Positions 17,962 through 26,203 of a DNA stretch of 64,000 nt are shown here, in pieces. The DNA lies in NCBI RefSeq assembly GCF_008923245.1, contig NZ_WBOS01000002.1, positions 372,001-436,000 on the forward strand, read 5' to 3'. The position numbers were made by a program, and so were the translations under genes. Position 1 is the first letter of the stretch. Each line of letters begins with the position of its first letter. This DNA comes from Cytobacillus depressus. GTDB taxonomy: Bacteria > Bacillota > Bacilli > Bacillales > Cytobacillaceae. The notes under the pieces are model-generated. The model was not told where the DNA came from and made no database searches. It was given only the letters and a program-made list of their open reading frames with translations.

Positions 17962-17985
17962 CGGCAATATGCCGCTATTTTTAAT
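17957..17985. terminator. Terminator between ylbL and ylbM
   Basis: AATAGCGGCA / TGCCGCTATT, four-base loop, followed by TTTTAAT. The 3' ends of both convergent genes overlap it. Confidence 0.82.
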
Positions 17986-19195
17986 TTATTATAATTGGAG
18001 GCTGCTTAAATTCCATTTCAAGCAGACGTTGTTGGCTATCCTTATTTGTACCAATAGCATATATGCGTGATGCTTTAATATCTAAGGACAGCTGTGAATG
18101 AGGCTCTGAAGGGAGCTTCGAAATTAGAGGTAATTCTAAGCTTGATTTATATTTATTTAAATATTGTCTTCCTTTCATTGTCATTCCTAAAAGCCGTAAA
18201 TAGGCTGCTTGTGTCATCTGTGCATCCATTTCAGCTTTTTTCGTATTAGTTAAAATATGTACACATGCTCTTTGCAGTCTAGTCCAAGTATAGCGTTTCG
18301 TTTTTATTTTATTCATAAACTGATTGAAATCATTAGATACTAATGCGCTTGCTAATATGCGGTTCTCTAGGCCTTCCTCAATTTCATACATGTTTCTAAG
18401 CTCTTCAGGGTTAGATTGAATAATTCGATATTTTAAATATGGCCAGTAATTCTCCCAATCATGAAATAGCCCAAATTCGGCTTTGTACTCAAGAAGGGCC
18501 TGATAAGACGTTTTAGGCATGTATTGCTGAACAGACGTTATTTTCTCCTTCTCAGCAAATAATGCCTTTCTTATACTTGTTGCACTAGCAATTGTCTCGG
18601 AGGAAAAATGCGGATCATGATAGTCTGCATTTTTTCGTGATACTGTCAGTAGCTTCATAGAAGCATTTTGCCGTTTGACAGCTTTAACATATTGATAACC
18701 TAAAATATTATTTGGTTTTGTTAAATCAAGTAACTGTTCATCGGGAGAAAGATCCGTATAGGCTAAAGATGAAGCCTTTGGATAGCTATTGCCGAGATCG
18801 ATATAATATTTCACTCGATTTTGATATAATTCATTATTGTTGTTAAGGAAGGCAAGAGTCCTTTTAAAACTGTCAATGCTTCCAGATTCACTTCCAAAAC
18901 AAAGGAACCGACATCTGGCAGCTTCTAATATAGATACTGCTCCGCTAGCAAATGTAGTTGCCTGCTGTGTGGCAAATGCATATGGCAGCTCAAATACAAT
19001 ATCAGCTCCAGCCTTTAATGCCATCTCCGTTCGCTTCCATTTTGAAACGAGGGCTGGTTCTCCGCGCTGAAGAAAATTGCCGCTCATTACGGCAATAACG
19101 ACCTCTGCATCCGCAAGTATTTTTGCTTGCTCAAGATGAAAGGCATGTCCATTATGAAATGGATTATATTCTACGATTACGCCAACTGCATTCAT
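17981..19195 (-). CDS. tmcAL: tRNA(Met) cytidine acetate ligase TmcAL (YlbM)
   Basis: 404 aa. Adds an acetyl group to the wobble cytidine (ac4C34) of elongator tRNA(Met), using acetate and ATP. The N-terminal nucleotidyltransferase-like domain has VEYNPFHNGHAFHLEQAK with the HxGH signature and MSGNFLQRGEPALVSKWKR. The middle includes the second motif SATSIRKAL (ATSIR). The C-terminal helical domain binds tRNA. Length is close to B. subtilis YlbM (about 415). AAGGAGATCATATCA precedes the ATG on the minus strand. Divergent from ylbN. Confidence 0.92.
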   Translation of the reverse strand: MNAVGVIVEYNPFHNGHAFHLEQAKILADAEVVIAVMSGNFLQRGEPALVSKWKRTEMALKAGADIVFELPYAFATQQATTFASGAVSILEAARCRFLCFGSESGSIDSFKRTLAFLNNNNELYQNRVKYYIDLGNSYPKASSLAYTDLSPDEQLLDLTKPNNILGYQYVKAVKRQNASMKLLTVSRKNADYHDPHFSSETIASATSIRKALFAEKEKITSVQQYMPKTSYQALLEYKAEFGLFHDWENYWPYLKYRIIQSNPEELRNMYEIEEGLENRILASALVSNDFNQFMNKIKTKRYTWTRLQRACVHILTNTKKAEMDAQMTQAAYLRLLGMTMKGRQYLNKYKSSLELPLISKLPSEPHSQLSLDIKASRIYAIGTNKDSQQRLLEMEFKQPPIIIN

Positions 19196-19315
19196 TGATA
19201 TGATCTCCTTGTAAAAGTTTAAAACGGGGCGAGTGTATGATGAATAAAAAAAATTATAGAAGATAAGGAATTAAATAATCTGATAATGATCACATTATAC
19301 TGTAAAGAAATAATA

Positions 19316-19344
19316 TTGACAAATAATTATTTGAAAGCTATAAT
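19316..19344 (+). promoter_or_regulatory. Consensus sigma-A promoter of ylbN-rpmF
   Basis: TTGACA (19316-19321), 17 bases, TATAAT (19339-19344): an exact match to both hexamers with ideal spacing, 28 bases before the ylbN start. Suits strong constitutive expression of ribosomal protein L32. Confidence 0.92.
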
Positions 19345-19371
19345 TACCTTTGTTGCCTTGGGGTGATTGAT

Positions 19372-19896
19372 ATGAAATGGACTTTAAGTCAGTTACAAAA
19401 GTATCGAAGCAAGGATCTGCTCATTGATGAAATGGTGCAAATGGATGAGATTAAAAAGCTTGATCCATCTATTAGGGCTGTATCGCCAATGAGTATTACC
19501 GGACGAGTGGATATTGACTCCGCAAAAGTGACTTTTCATTTAAAAATTGAAGGTCATTTAATCCTTCCTTGCTCACGAACGTTAGTTGACGTAAACTTTC
19601 CAATTAATGTAGAAACTACAGAAACTTTTCTCATAAAAGGTTTAAACTATGAAACCGATGAGGAAGTTCACCAAGTAAAAGGTGATGTGATTGACCTAAT
19701 ACCGGTTATTCATGAGATCCTTCTACTAGAGGTTCCAATGCAAGTATTCTGCGAAGACAGCAGTGAAGAAGGGGCTCCTCAATCAGGACATGATTGGGAG
19801 GTCATTCAAGAGCAAGATAAAAAGGAAAAAATCGATCCTCGTCTTGCTGGACTTGCTCATTTTTTTGATCGAAATGATCCTTCTTCCGATTCATAA
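19372..19896 (+). CDS. ylbN: YceD/DUF177 family protein YlbN
   Basis: 174 aa protein of the DUF177 family, almost always encoded directly upstream of rpmF and linked to 23S rRNA/large-subunit accumulation. Family features: ITGRVDIDSAKVTFHLKIEGHLILPCSRTLVDVNFPI with the conserved Cys, and the C-terminal KIDPRLAGLAHFF. ATG 19372 has GGGGTGAT five bases upstream; a GTG at 19363 lies on that site. rpmF follows 48 bases downstream. Confidence 0.92.
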   Translation: MKWTLSQLQKYRSKDLLIDEMVQMDEIKKLDPSIRAVSPMSITGRVDIDSAKVTFHLKIEGHLILPCSRTLVDVNFPINVETTETFLIKGLNYETDEEVHQVKGDVIDLIPVIHEILLLEVPMQVFCEDSSEEGAPQSGHDWEVIQEQDKKEKIDPRLAGLAHFFDRNDPSSDS

Positions 19897-19944
19897 TCGG
19901 AGGAAAAACTACACTCTCTAAATCTCTGTAAGGAGGTGCTTTAC

Positions 19945-20118
19945 ATGGCTGTACCTTTTAGAAGAACTTCTAAAACTGCAAAAAGAAAGCGTCGTACCCA
20001 CTTTAAATTACAGGTACCTGGTATGGTAGCATGCCCAAACTGTGGCGAAATGAAACTTGCTCACCGCGTTTGCAAGGCTTGCGGAACATACAAAGGAAAA
20101 GAAGTTGTTAACAACTAA
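19945..20118 (+). CDS. rpmF: 50S ribosomal protein L32
   Basis: 57 aa. Basic N-terminus [22 protein letters not shown] and a zinc ribbon made of CPNC and CKAC (about residues 27-43), so this is the Zn-binding (C+) form of L32. Start at ATG 19945 with AAGGAGGTG six bases upstream; the frame extends to an ATG at 19936 that lies within the ribosome site. A very strong terminator follows. Confidence 0.97.
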   Translation: MAVPFRRTSKTAKRKRRTHFKLQVPGMVACPNCGEMKLAHRVCKACGTYKGKEVVNN

Positions 20119-20123
20119 TTTCC

Positions 20124-20174
20124 AAAAAGCACAAAAGCACAAGAACATTATGTTCTTGTGCTTTTGTGCTTTTT
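20124..20174 (+). terminator. Long perfect terminator after rpmF
   Basis: Twenty-three-base perfect inverted repeat (20124-20146 / 20152-20174) with a five-base loop, rich in GCACAAA units and ending in a T run. Unusually long for this window. Confidence 0.9.
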
Positions 20175-20230
20175 GCGGTTTATTTTAAGAAGGAGATTTT
20201 TTCAAATATTAATCAATGACGGAGGAAATG

Positions 20231-20989
20231 ATGAATCCTTATTTAATTAAAGAGTATGACGACGGATTATTACTATTTACCATCAACCGGCCAGAAAAAC
20301 GGAACGCTATTAATTATGAAATAATGGATGGGTTAGAAGAAGCGCTGTCAATAGCTAATCAAGAACATATTAAAGTCTTAGCCATAACGGGCGAGGGTGA
20401 TAGGGCTTTTTGTTCTGGCGGTGATCTCTCGGTATTTCATCAATTAAGAACGGAAGAGGAAGCCTATGAAATGCTTGCTAGAATGTCCAAAATACTAGTC
20501 AAGCTAAGTTTGCTTCCTAAGCCAACTGTCGCCTTCATGAATGGAACTGCAGTTGGAGGAGGATGTGAGCTCGCGGCTGCATGTGACTTTCGCATTGCTG
20601 GCAAACATGTGAAGGCTGGATTTATTCAAGGCACGCTTGCGATTACAACTGGCTGGGGAGGAGGAACCTTTCTTACCGAAAGGCTGCTCCCTGCTAATGC
20701 AATGAAAATGCTCATGGAAGCGGCTTTATATAATGCAGAGCAATTAAAGGAGCTCGGCTTCATTCAAGCAATAATTGATGGAAATCTCATTGAAGGCGGT
20801 CGAAAATATTTACAGCATATTCTTAAATTAAATGGAGATGTTTTAAAGGCATATAAGCAAATATATTTACATAAATGGAATGAATCTAGACTTCAAGAGC
20901 GGGTAAATGCAGAGGTTCGCCAATGTGCCAAGCTATGGGAAAGGGAAGCGCATCATGAGCAAGTAGCTAAGTTTTTAGAAAAAGGCTAA
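20231..20989 (+). CDS. Enoyl-CoA hydratase/isomerase family protein
   Basis: 252 aa crotonase-fold protein. Seen: INRPEKRNAINYEIMDGLE, the oxyanion-hole segment GDRAFCSGGDLSVF, NGTAVGGGCELAAACDFRIAG, and TLAITTGWGGGTFLTERL in the catalytic loop region. The loop has Thr/Ile where classic hydratases have the first catalytic Glu, so substrate and reaction are uncertain. Start at ATG 20231, five bases after GGAGG; the ATGs at 20216 and 20228 are in frame but badly spaced. Lies between rpmF and rsfA, a position I recall as empty in B. subtilis but occupied in other bacilli. Confidence 0.85.
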   Translation: MNPYLIKEYDDGLLLFTINRPEKRNAINYEIMDGLEEALSIANQEHIKVLAITGEGDRAFCSGGDLSVFHQLRTEEEAYEMLARMSKILVKLSLLPKPTVAFMNGTAVGGGCELAAACDFRIAGKHVKAGFIQGTLAITTGWGGGTFLTERLLPANAMKMLMEAALYNAEQLKELGFIQAIIDGNLIEGGRKYLQHILKLNGDVLKAYKQIYLHKWNESRLQERVNAEVRQCAKLWEREAHHEQVAKFLEKG

Positions 20990-20995
20990 ATTACT

Positions 20996-21207
20996 GTTTG
21001 TCGCAGATTAACGGGCAGTATAACCCCCACCTCAAAACTATGATGAATCGGAGAAGTTTAAGTATGAGATCAACTGCCCGTAAAGGCCCCACGACGGACA
21101 CGATGTCCTGGTCAGGCGAAAGTCACAAGACAAGGAATACTGCGACAGCTATACATCGCACGACCAAAAGCAGAGCTTTTGGGAGGACGTGGCGCTTTGA
21201 ACTTTAT
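20996..21207. repeat. Dispersed repeat, family A, copy 2 (inverted)
   Basis: Reverse complement of the 8325-8545 element. Shared runs include the hairpin AAAAGCAGAGCTTTT, GCACGACCAAAAGCAGAGC, and the end CGCAGATTAACGGGC, which begins seven bases after the enoyl-CoA hydratase stop. Together with the rsfA leader it fills the 318-base gap at 20990-21307; nothing coding is seen there. Confidence 0.8.
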
Positions 21208-21307
21208 AAAAAACATGCTTTTCTTTATTGAGATTCTTACATATATCAGTCTATCTTTTCTAGCATACGCATATGTATAAATAAAAAACACTAGGAGGGA
21301 TAATCTG

Positions 21308-21898
21308 ATGTCTTCAACCCGTCAAGATGCTTGGTCCCATGATGAAGATTTACTTCTTGCTGAATTAGTTCTTCGCTATATTAGAGAGGGAGGAACACAG
21401 CTGCAAGCTTTTGAAAAGGTAGGAAAGAAGCTGTCTCGTACTGCAGCTGCGTGCGGGTTTCGCTGGAATTCCTATGTGAGAAAACAATATAAATCAGGGA
21501 TAGAACTTGCAAAGAAGCAACGAAAGGAAAGAAAGCAAAATCCTGAGATAGCTGAAACAGAAAATCAGGAAGATACCGATCAAGTGTCTTCAAATATCGA
21601 AATTTCCTCTATAAGTAGGAATGACAAAATGATGTTGGAATTTGAAGACTTAGTAAACTTTTTGAAAGTTTTATATGACAATGCGAAACAGTCAAGTTTA
21701 CAAAGTGAAGATATTAAAATAAATGAAATAAGAATTCAGGAGCTTGAGAAGCAATTGTATTATTTGGCTTCCGAAAACGAAAGATTAATAAAAGAATTAA
21801 ACACCATTGAGAAGGATTATAAGTCATTAATAGAAATAATGGAACGAGCTAGGAAAATGGTTGGGGGAAAAAGTGAGGGCAGCCAGCAAAAGGTATAA
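21308..21898 (+). CDS. rsfA: Prespore-specific regulator RsfA
   Basis: 196 aa (YlbO). An N-terminal Myb/SANT-like DNA-binding domain (about residues 5-65, [53 protein letters not shown]), an acidic linker and a C-terminal coiled coil (about 140-190). In B. subtilis RsfA is made in the forespore and fine-tunes sigma-F genes. ATG 21308 with TAGGAGG upstream. Followed by a bidirectional terminator shared with ylbP. Confidence 0.92.
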   Translation: MSSTRQDAWSHDEDLLLAELVLRYIREGGTQLQAFEKVGKKLSRTAAACGFRWNSYVRKQYKSGIELAKKQRKERKQNPEIAETENQEDTDQVSSNIEISSISRNDKMMLEFEDLVNFLKVLYDNAKQSSLQSEDIKINEIRIQELEKQLYYLASENERLIKELNTIEKDYKSLIEIMERARKMVGGKSEGSQQKV

Positions 21899-21903
21899 AT
21901 GAG

Positions 21904-21928
21904 AAGCGGACAATTTGATTGTCCGCTT
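21904..21928. terminator. Terminator between convergent rsfA and ylbP
   Basis: Perfect ten-base stem AAGCGGACAA / TTGTCCGCTT, five-base loop, T-rich on the plus side. Confidence 0.85.
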
Positions 21929-21935
21929 TACATTT

Positions 21936-22409
21936 TTAATGATTTTTCTCTTTGACACCTTCAGGAAACCAAACTAGAGGGTTTTCACCACGGTCTCTGT
22001 CCATATCATAGTGTACAGATGAGAAGCCTATTTTTTGCCAAAACTCAGCAGATTTGACTCTTGGATTTGTTTTAATTGGAAGGCCAAAGCTTTTCGCATA
22101 ATTCACAAGCGCTGTGCCAAAGCCTTTATTTTGATAATCAGGAATTACTTCAAGCTTCCATAGCTCCAAATAATCTTGAGCTGGCTCAAAGTAGCGGTCA
22201 AATTTCTCTTCGACTTGATAAAGACTCATTCTTGCCACTAATTTATCTCCAAAGTAAATGCCGAAAAATGGAGATTTGCTATCATTTTCAATGATATTGG
22301 CTTCGAGATCTTCTAACATTGAGAGCTCCTGCAAGCCATACTCTTTGAATTTTTTAAATTCTTCAAGCGTTTTGTAATTAACAATTAACTTTTCAACTTT
22401 ATAGTCCAT
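21936..22409 (-). CDS. ylbP: GNAT-family N-acetyltransferase YlbP
   Basis: 157 aa. GNAT fold with the acetyl-CoA-binding turn VIPDYQNKGFGTALVNYAKSFG (about residues 90-112, Q/RxxGxG/A variant) and the C-terminal VKSAEFWQKIGFSSVHYD. Target of acetylation unknown. GAGGAGGAATC precedes the ATG on the minus strand. Same place and size as B. subtilis ylbP (about 160 aa). Confidence 0.88.
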   Translation of the reverse strand: MDYKVEKLIVNYKTLEEFKKFKEYGLQELSMLEDLEANIIENDSKSPFFGIYFGDKLVARMSLYQVEEKFDRYFEPAQDYLELWKLEVIPDYQNKGFGTALVNYAKSFGLPIKTNPRVKSAEFWQKIGFSSVHYDMDRDRGENPLVWFPEGVKEKNH

Positions 22410-22534
22410 GCCGATTCCTCCTCGAAACTTCCTCTATATTAATAAATAAAATTGTAGGCGCTTTCTACTACTAAAATTATTATATAACAATAAACAGAAA
22501 ATTGTAATTAACTGAGCCTTTTTCACGAAAATAT

Positions 22535-22548
22535 CGAAAGCGTTTACA
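22535..22548 (+). promoter_or_regulatory. Candidate CcpA-binding cre site
   Basis: CGAAAGCGTTTACA matches the catabolite-responsive element TGAAARCGYTWWCA except at the first base. A TATAAT at 22583-22588 lies downstream, placing the site near -50 of a possible carboxylase promoter, but I see no clear -35 for it. Fits carbon-catabolite control of acyl-CoA breakdown. Confidence 0.5.
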
Positions 22549-22610
22549 AAATAAGAAGGAAAACGACAGAGGATTGTAGAAATATAATAAATTATGGGAC
22601 AATTTTTTGA

Positions 22611-22634
22611 TGTTGATTGGAGCGGAAATCAACA
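22611..22634. repeat. Family C remnant, ends only
   Basis: TGTTGATT and AATCAACA flank GGAGCGGA. These are the two termini of the family C repeat (seen in longer form at 27526-27720 and 58246-58502) with the whole interior gone. It lies in the 291-base gap before the carboxylase, which otherwise shows the cre site and a TATAAT. Confidence 0.65.
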
Positions 22635-22700
22635 GAACGTATAGCAAAGCTTCCAAAGCTTATAGAGAAGTATGATCTTATTTTGAAAGGGAGCGAGAAA

Positions 22701-24026
22701 GTGAGGAAAATATTAATTGCTAACAGGGGAGAAATTGCTTTAAGAATAATAAAAACATGCAAGCGTTTAGGCATCGAGACTGTTGCCGTATATTCTGATG
22801 CAGATAAAGATATGCCATTCGTCAAACAGGCTGATTATGCATTTAATATTGGAGAAGCGCAAGTTTTTAAATCTTATTTAAGAGCTGAAATCATTCTTGA
22901 AATAGCTAAAAGTGAAGGAGTAGATGGAATTCACCCAGGATATGGATTTTTGTCAGAGAATGCGGCCTTTGCAAAATCTGTTCAAGAGGCAGGAATTGCC
23001 TTTATTGCTCCAGACCCAGAAACGATTGAATTAATGGGAGATAAAATCGTTTCAAGGCGAACGATGATGGAAGCAGGGGTGCCGGTAGTTCCTGGCAGTG
23101 AGGAAGGCACGTCTACTCTTGAAGAAGCAATTCGGCTTGCGGAATCAATGGGTTATCCGGTCATGCTTAAAGCGAGTGGTGGCGGAGGAGGTATTGGCAT
23201 GGTCCGCTGTGAAAATGAGCAAGCGCTCGCCAAATCCTACGGTTCAACAAAAGCACGTGCAAAAGCTTATTTCGGTTCTGAAGAAGTCTTTGTTGAAAAA
23301 TATATCGAAAATGCACGTCATATAGAAATTCAAGTTTTTGGTGATCATCATGGAAATATTGTCCATTTATTTGAAAGGGACTGTTCTATTCAAAGAAGAC
23401 ACCAAAAAGTGATTGAAGAGTCGCCATCCCCGTTCTTATCAGAGGATGGGAAAAGAAAAATGTATGAAACGGCCTTAAAAGCAGCCGCTGCCGTTAACTA
23501 TAAAAACGCGGGAACGATTGAATTTATTGTAGATGAGCAGGAGAACTTTTATTTTTTAGAAATGAACACTAGGCTTCAAGTGGAGCATCCAGTAACTGAA
23601 CAAATTACTGGTCTTGATCTTGTAGAATGGCAAATTCTTGTCTCCCGCGGTGAGAAGCTCCCGAAACTTCAGCCGGATATTAACAGTTCAGGCCACTCGA
23701 TTGAATTTAGGCTGTATGCAGAAGATCCAAAAAGCTTTCTCCCTTCACCAGGAAAAATAGAAGTTTTTAATTGGAGCAACTTTGAAGGTGTCCGTGTTGA
23801 CTCTGGATATGAATCCAATTCCACTGTCACCCCTTATTATGATCCAATGATTGCTAAGTGTATCATTTTCGGTGAGACGAGAGATGAGTCGATAAAGAGG
23901 TCTGATCAATTTTTTAATGAATTAAAAATTGAAGGGATTAAAACAAATGCCCCTCTATTTAAAGAAATATTAATGGATGAACGGTTTAAAAATGGTACTT
24001 ACACCACTGGCTTTCTATCTAAATAA
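22701..24026 (+). CDS. Acyl-CoA carboxylase, biotin carboxylase subunit
   Basis: 441 aa. ATP-grasp enzyme that carboxylates biotin with bicarbonate. Domains: N-terminal KILIANRGEIALRIIKTCKRLG, ATP-binding GGGGGIGM loop, catalytic FERDCSIQRRHQKVIEESPSP and EMNTRLQVEHPVTEQITGLDLVEWQI, and the C-terminal biotin carboxylase domain (HSIEFRLYAEDP). Start GTG 22701 is seven bases after AAGGGAG; the longer frame to 22617 has no support. Sits with a biotin-carrier relic and a carboxyltransferase, so it belonged to a propionyl-, methylcrotonyl- or related carboxylase rather than the fatty-acid AccC. All motifs appear intact. Confidence 0.92.
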   Translation: MRKILIANRGEIALRIIKTCKRLGIETVAVYSDADKDMPFVKQADYAFNIGEAQVFKSYLRAEIILEIAKSEGVDGIHPGYGFLSENAAFAKSVQEAGIAFIAPDPETIELMGDKIVSRRTMMEAGVPVVPGSEEGTSTLEEAIRLAESMGYPVMLKASGGGGGIGMVRCENEQALAKSYGSTKARAKAYFGSEEVFVEKYIENARHIEIQVFGDHHGNIVHLFERDCSIQRRHQKVIEESPSPFLSEDGKRKMYETALKAAAAVNYKNAGTIEFIVDEQENFYFLEMNTRLQVEHPVTEQITGLDLVEWQILVSRGEKLPKLQPDINSSGHSIEFRLYAEDPKSFLPSPGKIEVFNWSNFEGVRVDSGYESNSTVTPYYDPMIAKCIIFGETRDESIKRSDQFFNELKIEGIKTNAPLFKEILMDERFKNGTYTTGFLSK

Positions 24027-24090
24027 AACATTCACTGTTTAATGGATGAATAATACTAAGAATAATTTATTTTTTGTAGCAGTTATGATC

Positions 24091-24303
24091 ATGAAAGAAA
24101 TTACATCTTCAATGGCTGGAACAGTTTTGAATGTTTTGATTGGGACTGGCGATGAAATCACCGCATGCTAGGAAGTAATCATATTAGAATCTATGAAAAT
24201 GGAAATCCCGGTTGATAGCCAATTTTCAGGGAGGGCAATGGAAATTGAGGTCCATATTGGTGATTTTGTAAACGAAGGCGATGTTCTTATAGTAATTGAA
24301 TAA
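24091..24303 (+). pseudogene. Biotin carboxyl carrier protein with in-frame TAG
   Basis: The frame reads MKEITSSMAGTVLNVLIGTGDEITAC, stop, EVIILESMKMEIPVDSQFSGRAMEIEVHIGDFVNEGDVLIVIE. This is a complete 70-residue single-domain biotin carrier, including the biotinyl-lysine motif ESMKM, interrupted at codon 27 by TAG (24169-24171). The codons TGC TAG stand where the family normally has Gly-Gln, so a CAG to TAG change is the simplest explanation. No Shine-Dalgarno precedes the ATG codons at 24085/24091. Truncation before ESMKM removes the biotin site. It lies between the intact carboxylase and carboxyltransferase genes. Confidence 0.85.
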
Positions 24304-24344
24304 AAAGTTAGCGATAATACGAATTTACTTTTAGGGGGAGAAGA

Positions 24345-25886
24345 ATGACGACCGTTAATTCTTTAGTTGAAAAATTAAAAGAAAAAAGCGCGGAAATTGA
24401 AGCAGGTGGACATCCAAAATATCATGAAAAGCTGCAAAGTCAAAATAAATTATTCGTTAGAAAGAGATTAGAATTACTCTTTGATCATGGAACATTTGAA
24501 GAAGATGGCAAGTTCGCTAATTGCCATGAAAAAGATTTACCTGCAGACGGAGTCGTCACCGCCATTGGAAAAGTAAATGGCCAAACTGTCTGTGTTATGG
24601 CGAATGATTCAACAGTAAAAGCAGGCTCCTGGGGTGCTAGAACTGTCGAGAAAATTATTCGTATTCAAGAAACGGCCGAAAAATTAAAAGTTCCTTTATT
24701 GTACTTGGTTGATTCTGCAGGCGCTCGAATTACTGATCAGCTGGAAATGTTCCCTAATAGAAGAGGGGCAGGGAAAATCTTCTACAATCAAGTGAAATTA
24801 TCAGGGATGATTCCGCAAATTTGTTTATTATTTGGACCATCGGCGGCAGGCGGAGCTTATATACCAGCTTTTTGCGACATCGTCATAATGGTTGATAAAA
24901 ATGCCTCCATGTATTTAGGGTCGCCTCGAATGGCTGAAAAGGTAATTGGAGAAAAAGTAACATTGGAAGAAATGGGTGGCGCCCGCATGCATTGTACAAT
25001 TAGCGGCTGCGGCGATATTCTTGCTTTCAGTGAAGAGGAAGCCATTGATTTAGCAAAAAACTATCTTGCTTATTTCCCAACAAGCTTCAAGGAAAAACCG
25101 AAGCAGCTTGAAGCGATTCAACCAAAAGCTGGCCGAGATCTAGAAGAAATCATTCCAAAAAACCAAAATGCTCCTTTCGATATGTACGAATGTATTGACG
25201 CCTTAATTGATGAGGGCAGCTTTTTTGAGATTAAAAAGTTATTTGCCGCTGAAATCATTACGGGACTAGCTAGAATTGGCGGCAGAACTATTGGAATCAT
25301 TGCTAATCAGCCGAAAGTGAAAGGTGGAGTACTTTTCGTTGATTCAGCAGATAAAGCGGCAAAATTCATCCAGCTTTGTGATGCCTTCCATATTCCGTTA
25401 CTATTCCTTGCAGATGTACCTGGATTTATGATCGGAACGAAGGTTGAAAGAGCCGGAATCATTCGCCACGGTGCAAAATTGATTGCCGCCATGAGTTCAG
25501 CGACCGTGCCAAAAATCTCTGTCGTTGTCAGAAAAGCATATGGTGCGGGCCTTTACGCCATGGCTGGCCCAGCTTTTGAACCGGATTGCTGTATAGCGCT
25601 TCCTACTGCGCAAATTGCTGTTATGGGGCCAGAAGCGGCAGTGAATGCCGTCTATTCAAATAAAATTAATGAAATTTCAGACCCAAAAGAAAAAATAGCA
25701 TTTGTTCAGGAAAAGCAGCGTGAATATAGTGAGCATATTGATATTTATAAGCTTGCTTCTGAACTAATTGTCGATGATATCGTCTCTCCTTATGACTTAA
25801 GAGATGTACTTATTGAAAGATTTGATTTATATGAAACAAAAGAGATCATCTTTAGTGTCCGTAAACATCCAGTCTATCCAGTTTAA
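24345..25886 (+). CDS. Acyl-CoA carboxylase, carboxyltransferase subunit
   Basis: 513 aa crotonase-superfamily carboxyltransferase of the PccB/MccB/YngE type, with both halves fused. N-half: LLYLVDSAGARITDQ and GPSAAGGAYIPAFCDIVIMV (acyl-CoA site). C-half: KFIQLCDAFHIPLLFLADVPGFMIGTKVERAGIIRHGAKLI and RKAYGAGLYAMAGPAFEPD (biotin site). Moves the carboxyl group from carboxybiotin to an acyl-CoA. GGGGGAG precedes the ATG. The frame is intact, but its natural biotin carrier upstream is interrupted. Exact acyl-CoA unknown. Confidence 0.92.
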   Translation: MTTVNSLVEKLKEKSAEIEAGGHPKYHEKLQSQNKLFVRKRLELLFDHGTFEEDGKFANCHEKDLPADGVVTAIGKVNGQTVCVMANDSTVKAGSWGARTVEKIIRIQETAEKLKVPLLYLVDSAGARITDQLEMFPNRRGAGKIFYNQVKLSGMIPQICLLFGPSAAGGAYIPAFCDIVIMVDKNASMYLGSPRMAEKVIGEKVTLEEMGGARMHCTISGCGDILAFSEEEAIDLAKNYLAYFPTSFKEKPKQLEAIQPKAGRDLEEIIPKNQNAPFDMYECIDALIDEGSFFEIKKLFAAEIITGLARIGGRTIGIIANQPKVKGGVLFVDSADKAAKFIQLCDAFHIPLLFLADVPGFMIGTKVERAGIIRHGAKLIAAMSSATVPKISVVVRKAYGAGLYAMAGPAFEPDCCIALPTAQIAVMGPEAAVNAVYSNKINEISDPKEKIAFVQEKQREYSEHIDIYKLASELIVDDIVSPYDLRDVLIERFDLYETKEIIFSVRKHPVYPV

Positions 25887-25897
25887 ATCCTTTCTTC

Positions 25898-25930
25898 CCT
25901 TTTTCGAAGTCCGAAAGAGGGTTTCTTTTT
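25898..25930 (+). terminator. Terminator after the carboxyltransferase gene
   Basis: CCCTTTTTCG pairs with CCGAAAGAGGG around a four-base loop with one mismatch, then TTTCTTTTT. Confidence 0.78.
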
Positions 25931-25932
25931 AC

Positions 25933-26125
25933 ACGATAAGAAAGGATAAATTGTCAGCGAAGAAGTTGATTCGATGTAATCGCCAATTTCAGGAATTAAG
26001 TACGACGGACAGGATGTCCTAGTCTGGCGAATGCCACAGGACGTGGCTTTCATGAGCGAGATAAGTGCAACTACGCCTCTGTCTTCGCCTTTCCGAGGCT
26101 CGCCAATCGGCGAGTTTTCTTTATA
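25933..26125. repeat. Dispersed repeat, family B, copy 1
   Basis: About 193 bases occupying most of the 317-base gap before panE. Starts ACGATAAGAAAGGATAAATTGTCAGCGAAGAAG in two parts and ends with the terminator-like hairpin CTCGCC-AATC-GGCGAG followed by TTTTCTTTAT. The reverse complement is at 31147-31340 and an internally deleted direct copy at 53564-53696. The centre (GGACAGGATGTCC, CCACAGGACGTGG) is shared with family A. Confidence 0.8.
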
Positions 26126-26203
26126 ATTTACCCATCATTCTTACCCCCTCATTTCATTTTTCTGTTAAAATATGACTAATTACATATTTAGAAAGAGGAT
26201 ATT

